A DNA stretch of 64,000 nucleotides from contig NZ_FOZI01000006.1 in the NCBI RefSeq assembly GCF_900114495.1, positions 62,001-126,000 on the forward strand, written 5' to 3'. The stretch comes from Dyella sp. OK004 (lineage in GTDB: Bacteria > Pseudomonadota > Gammaproteobacteria > Xanthomonadales > Rhodanobacteraceae). The translations under genes and the position numbers were made by a program. Positions 48,882 to 57,786 of this stretch are shown here, piece after piece. Position 1 is the first letter of the stretch. Each line of letters opens with the position of its first letter. The notes beneath the pieces were generated by a model. The model searched no databases, was not told the origin of the DNA, and saw only the letters and a program-made list of their open reading frames with translations.

Positions 48882-49652
48882 CTAGGCCGTTCCCAGCACT
48901 AGCGGGGAGGCAACGTGCAGTATGAGATCTGCACAGAAATGCGCGAGCATCGCGTGCTCAAGGCCGAACTTCCAGAACAACCCGCCACAAACCAGGCCGA
49001 CCAAACTGTTGAGAAAAATGATCTGGCCAATCGCAAACGGCGTATGCGCTATGCCGGTGGAAAAAGCGAACGGCAGGTGACCCGCGCCGAATAACAGGGC
49101 GGCGAGCACGATGGCGACGATGAACATCCATGAACGAGCTTGCTGTCTCCGGGGCCAGGCCAGTAGCCATACGAGCAGGCTGACCGATCCCAGCCGGCAC
49201 AAGATCTCTTCGGCAGTGCCTCCATAAAGCGAAGCCAGGGCGCCGCGCCAGGTCTGTCCGATGGTATCGAGGACGCGCGGTGTCGGAGGAGGTTGAATCT
49301 GCTCAATGCCAGCCACGGCTATTCCGGCCAGAACACCTAGTAGCGCCGCCAACATCCAGTGCGTCCGCCGCGCAGGCATGGGTTGCCGGTAGATCCAGGC
49401 GCGCAGCCAGGGGGCATCGAGACCATGCCCGCCACCTAGATAAAGTCCCAACCAGGCAAACAGCCACGTCAACACACCGGTTTGCGCTGCCCCAATCGCG
49501 ATGGCCTTCCACAGCGGTATCCGCAGCGGCGCGGGCGTCATAGCGATTAGATACGGAAAGAGCGCGGGTGTGGCCAGCGCCGCAGCCACGCCAAGCCACA
49601 GTGCAAGTTTGAGGTGAGGGCCGCGTACGACAGATTCGGTCGGACTGGACAT
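48882..49652 (-). CDS. CPBP family intramembrane metalloprotease
   Basis: A 256-residue polytopic membrane protein of the Rce1/CPBP (ABI) family. The motifs EExxxR (GGTAEEILCRLGSVSLL), a later H-x-x-x-F (GHLPFAFSTG) and the last His region (LEHAMLAHFCADL) are all present, so it may be an active glutamic-type protease. In bacteria such proteins often act in bacteriocin immunity or protein maturation; here it ends an operon starting with the SPFH gene. Start ATG 49652; 9 bases after the DUF3887 gene. Confidence 0.87.
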   Translation of the reverse strand: MSSPTESVVRGPHLKLALWLGVAAALATPALFPYLIAMTPAPLRIPLWKAIAIGAAQTGVLTWLFAWLGLYLGGGHGLDAPWLRAWIYRQPMPARRTHWMLAALLGVLAGIAVAGIEQIQPPPTPRVLDTIGQTWRGALASLYGGTAEEILCRLGSVSLLVWLLAWPRRQQARSWMFIVAIVLAALLFGAGHLPFAFSTGIAHTPFAIGQIIFLNSLVGLVCGGLFWKFGLEHAMLAHFCADLILHVASPLVLGTA

Positions 49653-49661
49653 GGCTGTGAC

Positions 49662-50036
49662 TCAATGATGTGGCTTGATGAAAAAACCGGTGATCTTGCC
49701 GTCCGCGGCGCAGGTTACTTGGGCGTCGATCATTTGCTGGCCGTAATGCAGCGGGGTCAGTACGACAGAGTGCTCGCCGAGCTGAGTGGTCTGTACCGGT
49801 TCGCGTGCACCGCGTTCGCCGAACTGCGGCGGTATGGCTTGCCATACCTGAGACAGCGTATCGGCGCTGAGCTTGGCTTTCATCGTTGTGTCGAAGTCCA
49901 CAGTAGCGCCCGCGTAGTCGCCGCGATCCAGTGCATCGAGCAGACGCGTCGAAGCGGTTTCGCAAGGCGTTTCGCCGTGAGCGGCACCCATGAATGCGCT
50001 CAAGCTAAGGCAGACAGCTAGTCCGAACAGTTTCAT
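49662..50036 (-). CDS. small secreted protein, DUF3887-like
   Basis: A 124-residue exported protein with a signal peptide (LAVCLSLSAFMGAAHG). The mature part has ALDRGDYAGATVDFDTTMKAKLSADTL, then a four-stranded C-terminus ending TGFFIKPHH, the DUF3887 pattern often found as an N-terminal domain of hydrolases. Two Cys (TPCETA and VTCAAD) may be paired. It lies between the RHH and CPBP genes of the SPFH operon. Confidence 0.75.
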   Translation of the reverse strand: MKLFGLAVCLSLSAFMGAAHGETPCETASTRLLDALDRGDYAGATVDFDTTMKAKLSADTLSQVWQAIPPQFGERGAREPVQTTQLGEHSVVLTPLHYGQQMIDAQVTCAADGKITGFFIKPHH

Positions 50037-50069
50037 GTGGACTCCCCCTGAGAGTCGTTGGGTTAGTTA

Positions 50070-50261
50070 TCAGGTTGATTCGTCATCGTCGACGGGCTCG
50101 CTGGGGCGGGGCTTGAGGCGTCCGCCCTTGCGCAGCGCGTCGCGCAGCACGTATTCGATCTGCGCGTTCACGCTGCGCAATTCGTCATCGGCCCAGCGCT
50201 GCATCGCCTCCAGCACGGCGGCGCTGATGCGCAGCGGATAGGCTTTCTTTTCGGCGGGCAC
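50070..50261 (-). CDS. ribbon-helix-helix (Arc-type) DNA-binding protein
   Basis: A 63-residue protein. KAYPLRISAAVLEAMQRWAD is the beta strand and first helix of an Arc/MetJ-type RHH fold and SVNAQIEYVLRDALRK the second helix, followed by an acidic Pro-rich tail. It starts with GTG 50261, 11 bases after the SPFH stop. RHH proteins of this size usually autoregulate; two GATATC sites in the operon promoter are candidate operators. No toxin partner is evident. Confidence 0.8.
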   Translation of the reverse strand: MPAEKKAYPLRISAAVLEAMQRWADDELRSVNAQIEYVLRDALRKGGRLKPRPSEPVDDDEST

Positions 50262-50272
50262 TCGTGAACCGC

Positions 50273-51145
50273 TCAGCCGCTGTAGAGCGTGCCGGCGTTG
50301 ACCACCGGTTGCGTCGCGCGGTCACCACACAGCACGACCAGCAAGTTGCTCACCATCGCCGCTTTGCGCTCCTCGTCGAGCTCGACCACACCTTGCTGGC
50401 GCAGCCGTTCCAACGCCATGGCCACCATGCCGACGGCGCCTTCCACGATGCGTTCGCGCGCGGCCACGATGGCATTGGCCTGCTGGCGCTGCAGCATGGC
50501 CTGAGCAATTTCCTGTGCGTAGGCGAGATGGCTGATGCGCGCTTCGATCACGCTGACACCGGCTTTTTCCAGGCGCGCCTGGATTTCGTCGCGCAGATGG
50601 TTGTTGATCACTTCGCCATGGCTACGCAGCGAGGGCTTGCCGTCGTCGTGCGCATCGTAGGGATAGTTCTGCGCCATCTGGCGTAGCGCCGATTCGCTCT
50701 GGATATGCACGAAGTTCTCGTAGTCATCCACGCAGAACACGGCCTCGGCGGTATCCACTACCTGCCACACCACGACCGCGGCAATCTCGATCGGATTGCC
50801 ATCGCTATCGTTGACCTTGAGCTTGCTGCTCTCGAAATTGCGCACGCGCAGCGACACGCGGCGCCGGCTGTAGAAGGGGTTGGTCCAGCGCAGGCCTTCG
50901 TTGCGCACGGTGCCGGCGTATTTGCCGAAGAGCTGCACCACCTGACCTTCATTCGGTGCGACCTGGAAAAAGCCTTTGGTGAAAAGCCCGGCGAGCGCGA
51001 TCAGCACCAGGCCGCCGAAGAAGCGCGACGCGGGCAGCTCGTGCCCCGCGGCGGAGAGCAGCAAAACTGCGCCGCCGCCGGCCAACAGCAGGCAGAACAG
51101 GATGAAAGGAATACCGGCGACGGAAAAACCTTGACGTTCGTTCAT
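50273..51145 (-). CDS. SPFH/Band 7 (stomatin/prohibitin-like) membrane protein
   Basis: A 290-residue protein with two N-terminal membrane helices (residues about 10-32 and 40-60) and an SPFH domain: [58 protein letters not shown], then a helical region ([26 protein letters not shown]). Such proteins form detergent-resistant rings in the inner membrane and often partner with proteases. It heads the SPFH-RHH-DUF3887-CPBP operon. The ATG at 51143-51145 lies just after a hairpin that covers its AGGGAGG ribosome site. Confidence 0.92.
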   Translation of the reverse strand: MNERQGFSVAGIPFILFCLLLAGGGAVLLLSAAGHELPASRFFGGLVLIALAGLFTKGFFQVAPNEGQVVQLFGKYAGTVRNEGLRWTNPFYSRRRVSLRVRNFESSKLKVNDSDGNPIEIAAVVVWQVVDTAEAVFCVDDYENFVHIQSESALRQMAQNYPYDAHDDGKPSLRSHGEVINNHLRDEIQARLEKAGVSVIEARISHLAYAQEIAQAMLQRQQANAIVAARERIVEGAVGMVAMALERLRQQGVVELDEERKAAMVSNLLVVLCGDRATQPVVNAGTLYSG

Positions 51146-51152
51146 GACGACA

Positions 51153-51170
51153 CCTCCCTAGATAGGGAGG
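51153..51170 (-). promoter_or_regulatory. hairpin over the SPFH ribosome-binding site
   Basis: CCTCCCT / AGGGAGG is a perfect 7-bp stem with a 4-base loop; the 3' arm on the minus strand is the Shine-Dalgarno of the SPFH gene, 8 bases before its ATG. If transcribed in full it would sequester the ribosome site. If transcription starts as late as 51164 the 5' arm is missing from the RNA, so the RNA role depends on the real start. Confidence 0.45.
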
Positions 51171-51199
51171 ATTGGATATCAAACTGATATCACATGCAA
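51171..51199 (-). promoter_or_regulatory. candidate SPFH operon promoter with tandem GATATC sites
   Basis: Minus strand TTGCAT (51199-51194) and TCCAAT (51176-51171) are spaced 17 bases. Two palindromic GATATC sites (51186-51191 and 51175-51180), both within TGATATC, lie 11 bp apart, one helical turn, overlapping the spacer and -10. This is a classic operator layout; the RHH protein of the same operon is the obvious candidate binder. Confidence 0.45.
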
Positions 51200-51206
51200 G
51201 TACCTA

Positions 51207-52724
51207 TCAGCCGCCTCCGTTTCCGCCCAAGGCGGGTGGGGCAACCGCGCCGGCCGGTGCGGGACTCATGAACTCCCAGGAAGGCATCACGTCTTCGATC
51301 TGCATGCTGCTGAACAGGTCGGTGGCGGAGAAGAAGTGCCATGGGTCGCCATCACCGCTGTCCAGTGCGATGTGGGTGCTGTCGAAACGACGCAGCGCAG
51401 CGTCGTAGCTCTGCCAGCGCCCATCGATCCAGGCCTGCACCCAGGCGTGCGGTACGAACACTCGTGACGTATTGGCGTAGCGGTCGGCGTAGACCATGCC
51501 GGTGACCACGCGAGCGGGAATGCCTTCGGCGCGCGCCATGGCGGCGAGCAGCACGGAATACTCGGTGCAGTCGCCCTGGCGTGTGCCCACCACTTCCAGC
51601 GCCGAGGCATAGCCGACATCCAGGCCATGCTGGGTGATGTAGTGGCTGACGAAGCTGCGCAGGCGACGGATTTTCTGGCGATTGCTAGTGGCACTGCCCA
51701 CGGCCTGCCGGGCCAGATCGCGGATGGCTGGCGCGTCCGATTGCAGCCAGGAGTTGGCTTGCAGATCCTCCGGCTGCGGCGGGCGCTGCCCGCCGGCATA
51801 GGCGGGACCGATATCGATCTGCCACTCGTTGTCGGCCAGCCGGCGCACGCGCTGCTCATCGGTATTGATGATCGGCTGTGAGCTGCCACTGCCTTCGATG
51901 CGCACGCGATAGCGCAGGAAGGATTCGCGCAGGTTGGGGGTGAGCGGTCGTGGCGCATCCACCATTGCCGCGCGAAACATGTCGACGTCCTGCACCGGCG
52001 CCATGGCGCAGGTCTGGTCGCAGGCCAGCATTTCCAACTGGCGGCCGAGCATGGAGATGATGCCTTTGCGCGCCTGGCCGTGATCATCCAGCCACAGATC
52101 CAGGATCTGGTCGCCACGCGTCTGGTGCAGGCGCTGGCGCTGGTGGTTGAGCATTTCCGTGCCGCCCGGCAGCTTCACCTGTTCGTTGCCGATCACCTCG
52201 ATCGCCACATCCATGACTTGCTGGCTGGCCGGATCGAACATCTGCAGTTGATATTGCAGGCCGGGCTGGCGGCTGGCGGCCAGCATGGCGCGCCGCTGGC
52301 CATCGTTGAGCAGGGCACCGGCGGGCCAGTACAGCGAGCTTTCCCGCGTCGCGCCGCCCACGGTGGTAGTGACCTTGTAGCTGCCGTCGGACTGGCGCTG
52401 GCCATCGATCACGCTGTCCATGGCCGACATCGAGGTGCGCGAGGCGAAGGCCAGCGGCTCTCCGTCAGTGCTTTCCACGCTGCGGATCATGTTGCTGAGG
52501 GGGATGCTCCTACCGGTGCGGTTGAGCATGATCGACAGCGTCTGGGTGGTAGTCACCATGCCTTGGCCGCTTTCGCGGTCGATCTTCAGATGGCCGATCT
52601 TGCGGCCACCGAGCAGCACGCTCATCCAGGTGGTGTCGACGGTGGGTGCTGCCGTACTGGCCACGGCCCAAGGGACGGGGCACAGCAACAGCACCAGCAA
52701 AAGCATGGCGATCAGTCGGCGCAT
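51207..52724 (-). CDS. transglutaminase-like domain protein, exported
   Basis: A 505-residue protein with a signal peptide (LIAMLLLVLLLCPVPWAVA). Residues 1-330 form an N-terminal domain of unknown fold, and a transglutaminase-like core follows: RQGDCTEYSVLLAAMARAEG (Cys), FVPHAWVQAWIDG (His) and WQSYDAAL (Asp), an intact papain-like triad. Family members act as peptidases or crosslinkers in the periplasm. Substrate unknown. ATG 52722-52724. It is upstream of, and on the same strand as, the SPFH operon, with a separate promoter between. Confidence 0.85.
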   Translation of the reverse strand: MRRLIAMLLLVLLLCPVPWAVASTAAPTVDTTWMSVLLGGRKIGHLKIDRESGQGMVTTTQTLSIMLNRTGRSIPLSNMIRSVESTDGEPLAFASRTSMSAMDSVIDGQRQSDGSYKVTTTVGGATRESSLYWPAGALLNDGQRRAMLAASRQPGLQYQLQMFDPASQQVMDVAIEVIGNEQVKLPGGTEMLNHQRQRLHQTRGDQILDLWLDDHGQARKGIISMLGRQLEMLACDQTCAMAPVQDVDMFRAAMVDAPRPLTPNLRESFLRYRVRIEGSGSSQPIINTDEQRVRRLADNEWQIDIGPAYAGGQRPPQPEDLQANSWLQSDAPAIRDLARQAVGSATSNRQKIRRLRSFVSHYITQHGLDVGYASALEVVGTRQGDCTEYSVLLAAMARAEGIPARVVTGMVYADRYANTSRVFVPHAWVQAWIDGRWQSYDAALRRFDSTHIALDSGDGDPWHFFSATDLFSSMQIEDVMPSWEFMSPAPAGAVAPPALGGNGGG

Positions 52725-52824
52725 GTGCGTTATCCGTGGGGACGGCAAGCACAGTGAATGCCGACTTAAGGCCGGCGTCAATGCGCAGTGCAGCGAGGTT
52801 TCGCCGGCCTCCTGACGGCCCGCT

Positions 52825-52830
52825 TACAAT
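52825..52830 (+). promoter_or_regulatory. candidate -10 for purT
   Basis: TACAAT lies 30 bases upstream of the purT ATG, giving a leader of about 22 bases. No credible -35 at 16-18 bases, so activator dependence is possible. Confidence 0.3.
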
Positions 52831-52859
52831 GGCTCTTTTATCCGCCCCCGGAGCCCCTG

Positions 52860-54041
52860 ATGAAGCCGTTTGGCACGCCCCTTTCCGACCATACCCTGCG
52901 CGTGCTCCTGCTTGGCTCCGGCGAGCTGGGTAAAGAGGTGGCGATCGAGCTGCAGCGCTATGCGGTTGAGGTGATCGCGGTCGACCGTTATGCCCATGCC
53001 CCGGCCATGCAGGTGGCGCACCGCAGCCATGTGATCGACATGCTGGACGGCGCCGCCTTGCGCGTGCTGATCGCGCAGGAAAAACCAGATCTGGTCGTGC
53101 CGGAGATCGAGGCCATCCACACCCCCACGCTGGTGGAGCTGGAAAAGGAAGGCCTGAAAGTGATCCCCACCGCGCGCGCTGCGTGGCTCACCATGGATCG
53201 CGAAGGCATTCGCCGGCTGGCGGCGGAGGAGCTGGGCCTGCCGACCTCGCGCTACCGCTTCTGCGACGATGAGGCGGAGTACCGCGAAGCGGCGAAGACC
53301 ATCGGCCTGCCTTTCGTGATCAAGCCGGTGATGAGCTCTTCCGGCAAAGGCCAGAGCGTGGTGCGCACCGAGGCCGAACTTCAGCATGCCTGGGACTACG
53401 CGCAATCCGGCGGCCGCGCCGGCAAAGGCCGGGTGATCGTCGAAGGCTTCGTCGATTTCGATTATGAGATCACCTTGCTCACGGTGCGGCACAAGGGTGG
53501 CACCAGCTTCTGCGCTCCGATCGGCCATCGCCAGGAAGACGGCGACTATCGCGAATCGTGGCAGCCGCAGCCAATGAGCGACAAGGCGATGGTCGAAGCA
53601 CAGCGTCAGGCCTCGGCGATCACCGGTGCTCTGGGCGGCTGGGGTGTGTTCGGTGTGGAGTTCTTCGTGAAGGGCGACAGCGTGATCTTCTCCGAGGTCA
53701 GCCCGCGTCCGCACGATACCGGTCTGGTCACGCTGATCTCGCAGGACCTGTCGGAATTCGCATTGCACGCGCGCGCCATTCTGGGATTGCCGATTCCGGC
53801 GATCCGTCAGTTGGGCCCCGCAGCATCGTGCGCAGTACTGGTTGAAGGCGATGGCGAAGCGCCGCGCTATCACGGTGTGGCTGAAGCGCTGGCCGAACCC
53901 GACACGCAGCTGCGTATCTTCGGCAAGCCTGCGGTCAAGGGCCGCCGTCGTATGGCGGTGACGCTTGCACGCGATGAGAGCATCGAGGCGGCCAAGGCCA
54001 AGGCCATTCGCGCCGCAGGAAAGTTGCGCGTAGAACTCTGA
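52860..54041 (+). CDS. purT: formate-dependent phosphoribosylglycinamide formyltransferase 2
   Basis: ATP-grasp enzyme of purine synthesis that formylates GAR using formate and ATP instead of formyl-THF. The 393 residues match the family. [18 protein letters not shown] is the N-terminal nucleotide-like motif, [16 protein letters not shown] the ATP-grasp lysine/loop and [21 protein letters not shown] the metal-ligand strand. ATG 52860 follows GGAG by six bases. Confidence 0.96.
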   Translation: MKPFGTPLSDHTLRVLLLGSGELGKEVAIELQRYAVEVIAVDRYAHAPAMQVAHRSHVIDMLDGAALRVLIAQEKPDLVVPEIEAIHTPTLVELEKEGLKVIPTARAAWLTMDREGIRRLAAEELGLPTSRYRFCDDEAEYREAAKTIGLPFVIKPVMSSSGKGQSVVRTEAELQHAWDYAQSGGRAGKGRVIVEGFVDFDYEITLLTVRHKGGTSFCAPIGHRQEDGDYRESWQPQPMSDKAMVEAQRQASAITGALGGWGVFGVEFFVKGDSVIFSEVSPRPHDTGLVTLISQDLSEFALHARAILGLPIPAIRQLGPAASCAVLVEGDGEAPRYHGVAEALAEPDTQLRIFGKPAVKGRRRMAVTLARDESIEAAKAKAIRAAGKLRVEL

Positions 54042-54129
54042 AACAGGGTTGCCGGTTATGCGAGCATGACCGACAACTTCATCCAACCCACGGCGCGGAT
54101 CGATCCGTGCTCATAGGCAGGGAGCAGGT

Positions 54130-55644
54130 ATGCAGACATCGGCGTTCGCGCATTGGCTGGTAGTCCTGGTGGAAACGCTGGCGGCACTTTTCATGGTGCT
54201 GCTTGCGGTAGCGGTGATGGTGGTGCTGGTGGTGTGGCTGGTGGACCGCAACCAGACGGCCAACTCGGTGTTGCGCAACTTTCCAGTCATCGGGCACTTC
54301 CGTTACTGGTTTCTGCATTTGGGTGAGTTCTTCCGTCAGTACCTGTATTCCAGCGATCGCGAAGAAATGCCATTCAACCGCGCGCAACGCACCTGGGTGT
54401 ATCGCGCGGCGAAGAATGTGGATAACACCAATGCCTTCGGTTCCAGTCGCGACCTGCGCGCGGAAGGTGTGCCGTTCTTCGTCAACGCGCCATTCCCTTC
54501 ACTGGGCGAACAGCACGTCAAGCCGAAGCCGGTGACGCTGGGACCGTATGCGCGCGAGCCCTACAGCCACGCTGCGTTCTTCAACATCTCCGCGATGAGT
54601 TTCGGTGCGCTCTCCGCGCCAGCGGTACGTGCGCTGTCCATTGGTGCGGCCAAGGCCGGCATCTGGATGGATACAGGTGAGGGGGGTCTTGCGCCGTATC
54701 ACCTCGAAGGCGGCTGCGACATCATTTTCGAGATTGGCACCGCCAAGTACGGTGTGCGCACGCCCGACGGCAAGCTGGACGACCAGAAGCTGCTGGCGAT
54801 CTGTGCGCATCCGCAGGTGAAGATGGTCAGCATCAAACTAGGGCAGGGTGCCAAGCCGGGCATGGGTGGCTTGCTGCCCGGCGTCAAGGTGACGCCGGAA
54901 ATCGCCGCCATCCGCGGCATCCCGGTGGGCGAGGACTCGCAGAGTCCCAACCGCCATCTCGACATCGGCAATGTAACGGAGCTGATGAATGCGGTCCGTC
55001 ATATTCGTGACCTCACCGGCAAGCCCACCGGCTTCAAGGCGGTGATGGGTGGCCTGGACTGGATCGACGAGCTGTGTGAGGAAGTGCATCGCCGCGGTAT
55101 CGAGAGCGCGCCTGATTTCATCATCGTCGACGGTTCTGAGGGCGGCACCGGTGCCGCGCCGCAAACCTTGATGGAAGGTGTCGGCCTGCCGCTGCGCGAA
55201 TCGTTGCCGGCGCTGGTGAACACATTGATTCGACACGGACTGCGTGACCGCATCAAAGTGATCTGCTCGGGCAAGTGCATCACGGCGTACGATGTGGCGT
55301 GGGCGCTCTCGATGGGCGCGGATTTCGTCAACTCCGCGCGCGGCTTCATGCTGGCGCTGGGCTGCATCCAGTCGCTGCAGTGCAACCGCAATACCTGTCC
55401 CACTGGCATCACCACGCAGAACACCAAGCTGCAGCGCGGCCTCGTCGTCACTGACAAGAGCGAGCGCGTTTATCACTACGCCAAAAATGTGATGCAGGAG
55501 GTCGGCATCATCGCGCACAGCTGTGGCGTGGAAGAACCGCGCCAGCTCGACCGCACGCATTGCCGCGTGATGGGTGACGACGGCGTGTCGGTGCCGCTGG
55601 TGAAATTGTTTCCCTATCCGCAGACACCCGCGTCGCGGGTATAA
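54130..55644 (+). CDS. FMN-binding glutamate synthase-family protein (GltB-like domain)
   Basis: A 504-residue protein with two N-terminal membrane helices around 9-40 and then the Glu_synthase (GltB central) domain: ISAMSFGALSAPAVRALSIGA, KAGIWMDTGEGGLAPYHLEG, IVDGSEGGTGAAPQTLMEGVG and the cysteine cluster CIQSLQCNRNTCPTGITTQ. Unlike GltB it lacks the amidotransferase and GXGXG domains. The membrane anchor and missing glutaminase suggest another FMN-dependent function; the substrate is unknown. ATG 54130 follows GGAGCAGGT. Confidence 0.88.
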   Translation: MQTSAFAHWLVVLVETLAALFMVLLAVAVMVVLVVWLVDRNQTANSVLRNFPVIGHFRYWFLHLGEFFRQYLYSSDREEMPFNRAQRTWVYRAAKNVDNTNAFGSSRDLRAEGVPFFVNAPFPSLGEQHVKPKPVTLGPYAREPYSHAAFFNISAMSFGALSAPAVRALSIGAAKAGIWMDTGEGGLAPYHLEGGCDIIFEIGTAKYGVRTPDGKLDDQKLLAICAHPQVKMVSIKLGQGAKPGMGGLLPGVKVTPEIAAIRGIPVGEDSQSPNRHLDIGNVTELMNAVRHIRDLTGKPTGFKAVMGGLDWIDELCEEVHRRGIESAPDFIIVDGSEGGTGAAPQTLMEGVGLPLRESLPALVNTLIRHGLRDRIKVICSGKCITAYDVAWALSMGADFVNSARGFMLALGCIQSLQCNRNTCPTGITTQNTKLQRGLVVTDKSERVYHYAKNVMQEVGIIAHSCGVEEPRQLDRTHCRVMGDDGVSVPLVKLFPYPQTPASRV

Positions 55645-55653
55645 GCCACGCCG

Positions 55654-56364
55654 TCAGGGCTGCTGCATATCCGCCCAGCCCTCGATGGTGCGGATCTGCA
55701 GCGGCTGGAAGCGGCGCTTGTAGTCCATCTTGGGGTGGCCTTCGATCCAGAAGCCCAGATAGATCCAGGGCAGGCCTCGGCGGCGGGCCAGCTCCACCTG
55801 CTGCAGGATGGCGAAGGTGCCCAGGCTGCGCGCCGTCTCGTCGGGATCGAAGAAGGTGTAGACCGCCGACAGGCCGTGCAGGCAGACATCCGTCACGGCC
55901 ACGCCGAGCAGGCGCGCACCTAGGCGGAATTCCAGGAACAGGGTGGGGCTCCACGGCGCGGTCAAGAAGCGTCGGAAATCGCTGGCGTCAGCTTCGTCCA
56001 TGCCGCCACCGGGATGGCGATGGCGCAGGTAGCGTTCGTACAGCGCGTGGCGCTCGGCGTTGTAGCCGGCCATGGATTCGATCACTTGCAAGTCGGCGTT
56101 GCGTTTAAGACAGCGGCGCTGCGAGCGGTCGGGACGGAAGCGCTCGGCGTCGATCCGGCACGGCGTGCAGGCACGGCAGCTGGAGCAGTATGGGAAATAC
56201 AGATGGCCGCCCGCCCGGCGGAAGCCGCGCTCCAGCGCCGGCCCATATAACTGGTCCAGCTGCGGCGCGGCCGGATCGATCACCAGGTTCTGCGCCGTGC
56301 GGTCGGCAAAGTAGCCGCAAGCGTGGGGCAAGGTCTGGAACAGTCGGACGCGGTCGGAGCGCAT
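55654..56364 (-). CDS. bpt: aspartate/glutamate leucyltransferase (Bpt; ATE family)
   Basis: Transfers Leu from Leu-tRNA onto N-terminal Asp/Glu, tagging proteins for ClpSAP (N-degron pathway). The 236 residues hold the ATE_N motif YFPYCSSCRACTPCRIDAE-like stretch (four Cys near 59-68), MAGYNAERHALYERYLRHRH, GVAVTDVCLHGLSAVYTFFDP and the C-terminal YLGFWIEGHPKMDYKRRF. Convergent with the FMN gene. Length and motifs favour Bpt over eukaryotic ATE1. Confidence 0.93.
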   Translation of the reverse strand: MRSDRVRLFQTLPHACGYFADRTAQNLVIDPAAPQLDQLYGPALERGFRRAGGHLYFPYCSSCRACTPCRIDAERFRPDRSQRRCLKRNADLQVIESMAGYNAERHALYERYLRHRHPGGGMDEADASDFRRFLTAPWSPTLFLEFRLGARLLGVAVTDVCLHGLSAVYTFFDPDETARSLGTFAILQQVELARRRGLPWIYLGFWIEGHPKMDYKRRFQPLQIRTIEGWADMQQP

Positions 56365-56434
56365 GCGCTGATTCTATGACCGCAACGGTCGACTGTGACA
56401 AGCGTCTCGTTTCGGCTTGAACGGTCCTGGCCGG

Positions 56435-56827
56435 CTAGAGCACGCCCATATAGCGCAGCATCAGGACCACAAAGGCCCCGGCCACAGCCAGCATTACTAT
56501 CCGGCGGGCGCGGACGGCCACACTCTGCCGGCGCAGATCCGGGCTGGGGTTGCGCGCCATGGCCAGTTCCTCGGCGTGGCGGATCACTGGCTCAATGCCC
56601 AGCTCGCGCAGCAGGGCGCGGGCACGGGTGTAGTCGTCGGCCCTGGTGATCCACACCTGCGGCCAGCGGTCCCGGTTTTCCTTGCGCTGCGAGTAGCTGA
56701 AGCGCTCGTAGCTGGGTTTATTCCAGTTGGAGCGGTTGGTGACCGTGCTTTCGATGCCGTGCTCGTTGAGCAGGGCGATCACACGGTCGATGTTTTCGGG
56801 GCGGGGCGATGTATAGAGCTGGCGCAT
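56435..56827 (-). CDS. DUF2007-like protein with C-terminal membrane anchor
   Basis: A 130-residue protein: an N-terminal ferredoxin-like DUF2007 module (QLYTSPRPENIDRVIALLNE to VWITRADDYTRARALLRELG) and a C-terminal hydrophobic helix (IVMLAVAGAFVVLMLRYMGV), so a tail-anchored cytosolic domain. DUF2007 is described as a putative signal-transducing module; partner unknown. It lies between tesB and bpt, 33 bases after tesB. Confidence 0.72.
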   Translation of the reverse strand: MRQLYTSPRPENIDRVIALLNEHGIESTVTNRSNWNKPSYERFSYSQRKENRDRWPQVWITRADDYTRARALLRELGIEPVIRHAEELAMARNPSPDLRRQSVAVRARRIVMLAVAGAFVVLMLRYMGVL

Positions 56828-56860
56828 GGCGGTATTTTAGCGCCGCTGGCGCTCAACAGC

Positions 56861-57724
56861 TCAGCCGCGCAGGCGAATCAGTCCTTCCTGTGCGGTGGAA
56901 GCCACCAGCCGGCCGTCGCGGCTGAAGATCTGGCCGCGCGCCAGCCCGCGCGAACCCTGGGCAGTCGGGCTGTCGAACGAGTACAGCAGCCATTCGTCCA
57001 CGCGGAAGGGGCGGTGGAACCACAGCGCATGGTCCAGGCTCGCCATCTGCACGTTGTGCGTGTAGTACGAGATGCCGTGCGGCAGGGTGGCGGTACCGAT
57101 CAGGTTGAAGTCCGAGGCGTAAGCCAGCAGTGCGCGGTGCAGCACTGGCGAGTCATCCACCGGCGCGGTGAGCCGGAACCAGATGTGCTGGTAGGGCGGC
57201 CGCTTGCTGGGGTGCAGCTTGTTCTGCGGCCACACGTGGCGGAACTCGATGGGTGCGTCCACGCCCAGCCAGCGCTGCAGTTTCTCCGGCAGCTTGGCCA
57301 GCTTTTCGGGCGGCAGCGGCTGCATCGGTTCGATGTCTTCCGGCGCCGGCACTTCCGGCATGGGGGTCTGGTGCTCGAAACCCTCTTCCTCGATCTGGAA
57401 CGAGACCGAGCCGTTCAAGATCGGCTGGCCGTGTTGGATCGCCACCACCCGGCGCGAGGAAAAAGTGCCGCCGTCGCGGGTGCGCTCCACGTTGTAGACG
57501 ATGGGCGCGTTAATATCGCCGGCACGCAGGAAATAGGCATGCAGCGAATGCGCGGCACGCCCCTGGTCGACGGTCTGCTGGGCGGCCGACAAGGCCTGGC
57601 CGAGCACCTGCCCGCCGAACACGAAATGCGTGCCGATGTCACGGCTCTGGCCGCGGAACAGGTTGTCTTCCAGGCGTTCGAGTTGCAGCAGGTCGACCAG
57701 TTCGCGGACGTGGTTTTCCGTCAT
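56861..57724 (-). CDS. tesB: acyl-CoA thioesterase II
   Basis: Hydrolyses medium- to long-chain acyl-CoA. The 287 residues form the double hotdog of TesB: LFRGQSRDIGTHFVFGGQVL, ALSAAQQTVDQGRAAHSLHA, FLRAGDINAPIVYNVERTRD, with the C-terminal catalytic Asp in YTHNVQMASLDHALWFHRPF. ATG 57722-57724 chosen from family length; the frame goes on upstream without a site. It follows the AmpD-like gene by 62 bases. Confidence 0.95.
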   Translation of the reverse strand: MTENHVRELVDLLQLERLEDNLFRGQSRDIGTHFVFGGQVLGQALSAAQQTVDQGRAAHSLHAYFLRAGDINAPIVYNVERTRDGGTFSSRRVVAIQHGQPILNGSVSFQIEEEGFEHQTPMPEVPAPEDIEPMQPLPPEKLAKLPEKLQRWLGVDAPIEFRHVWPQNKLHPSKRPPYQHIWFRLTAPVDDSPVLHRALLAYASDFNLIGTATLPHGISYYTHNVQMASLDHALWFHRPFRVDEWLLYSFDSPTAQGSRGLARGQIFSRDGRLVASTAQEGLIRLRG

Positions 57725-57786
57725 GGCGGGGGGATCCGGGTGATGGGCGCGATCGGCCGCGCGGCAGGCGGCGATTATAGCCGGCG

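Noticed and set aside
50070-51145. RHH protein as an antitoxin of a toxin-antitoxin pair
   Set aside because: No toxin-like partner is adjacent; neighbours are SPFH and a secreted DUF3887-like protein, which fit autoregulation better.
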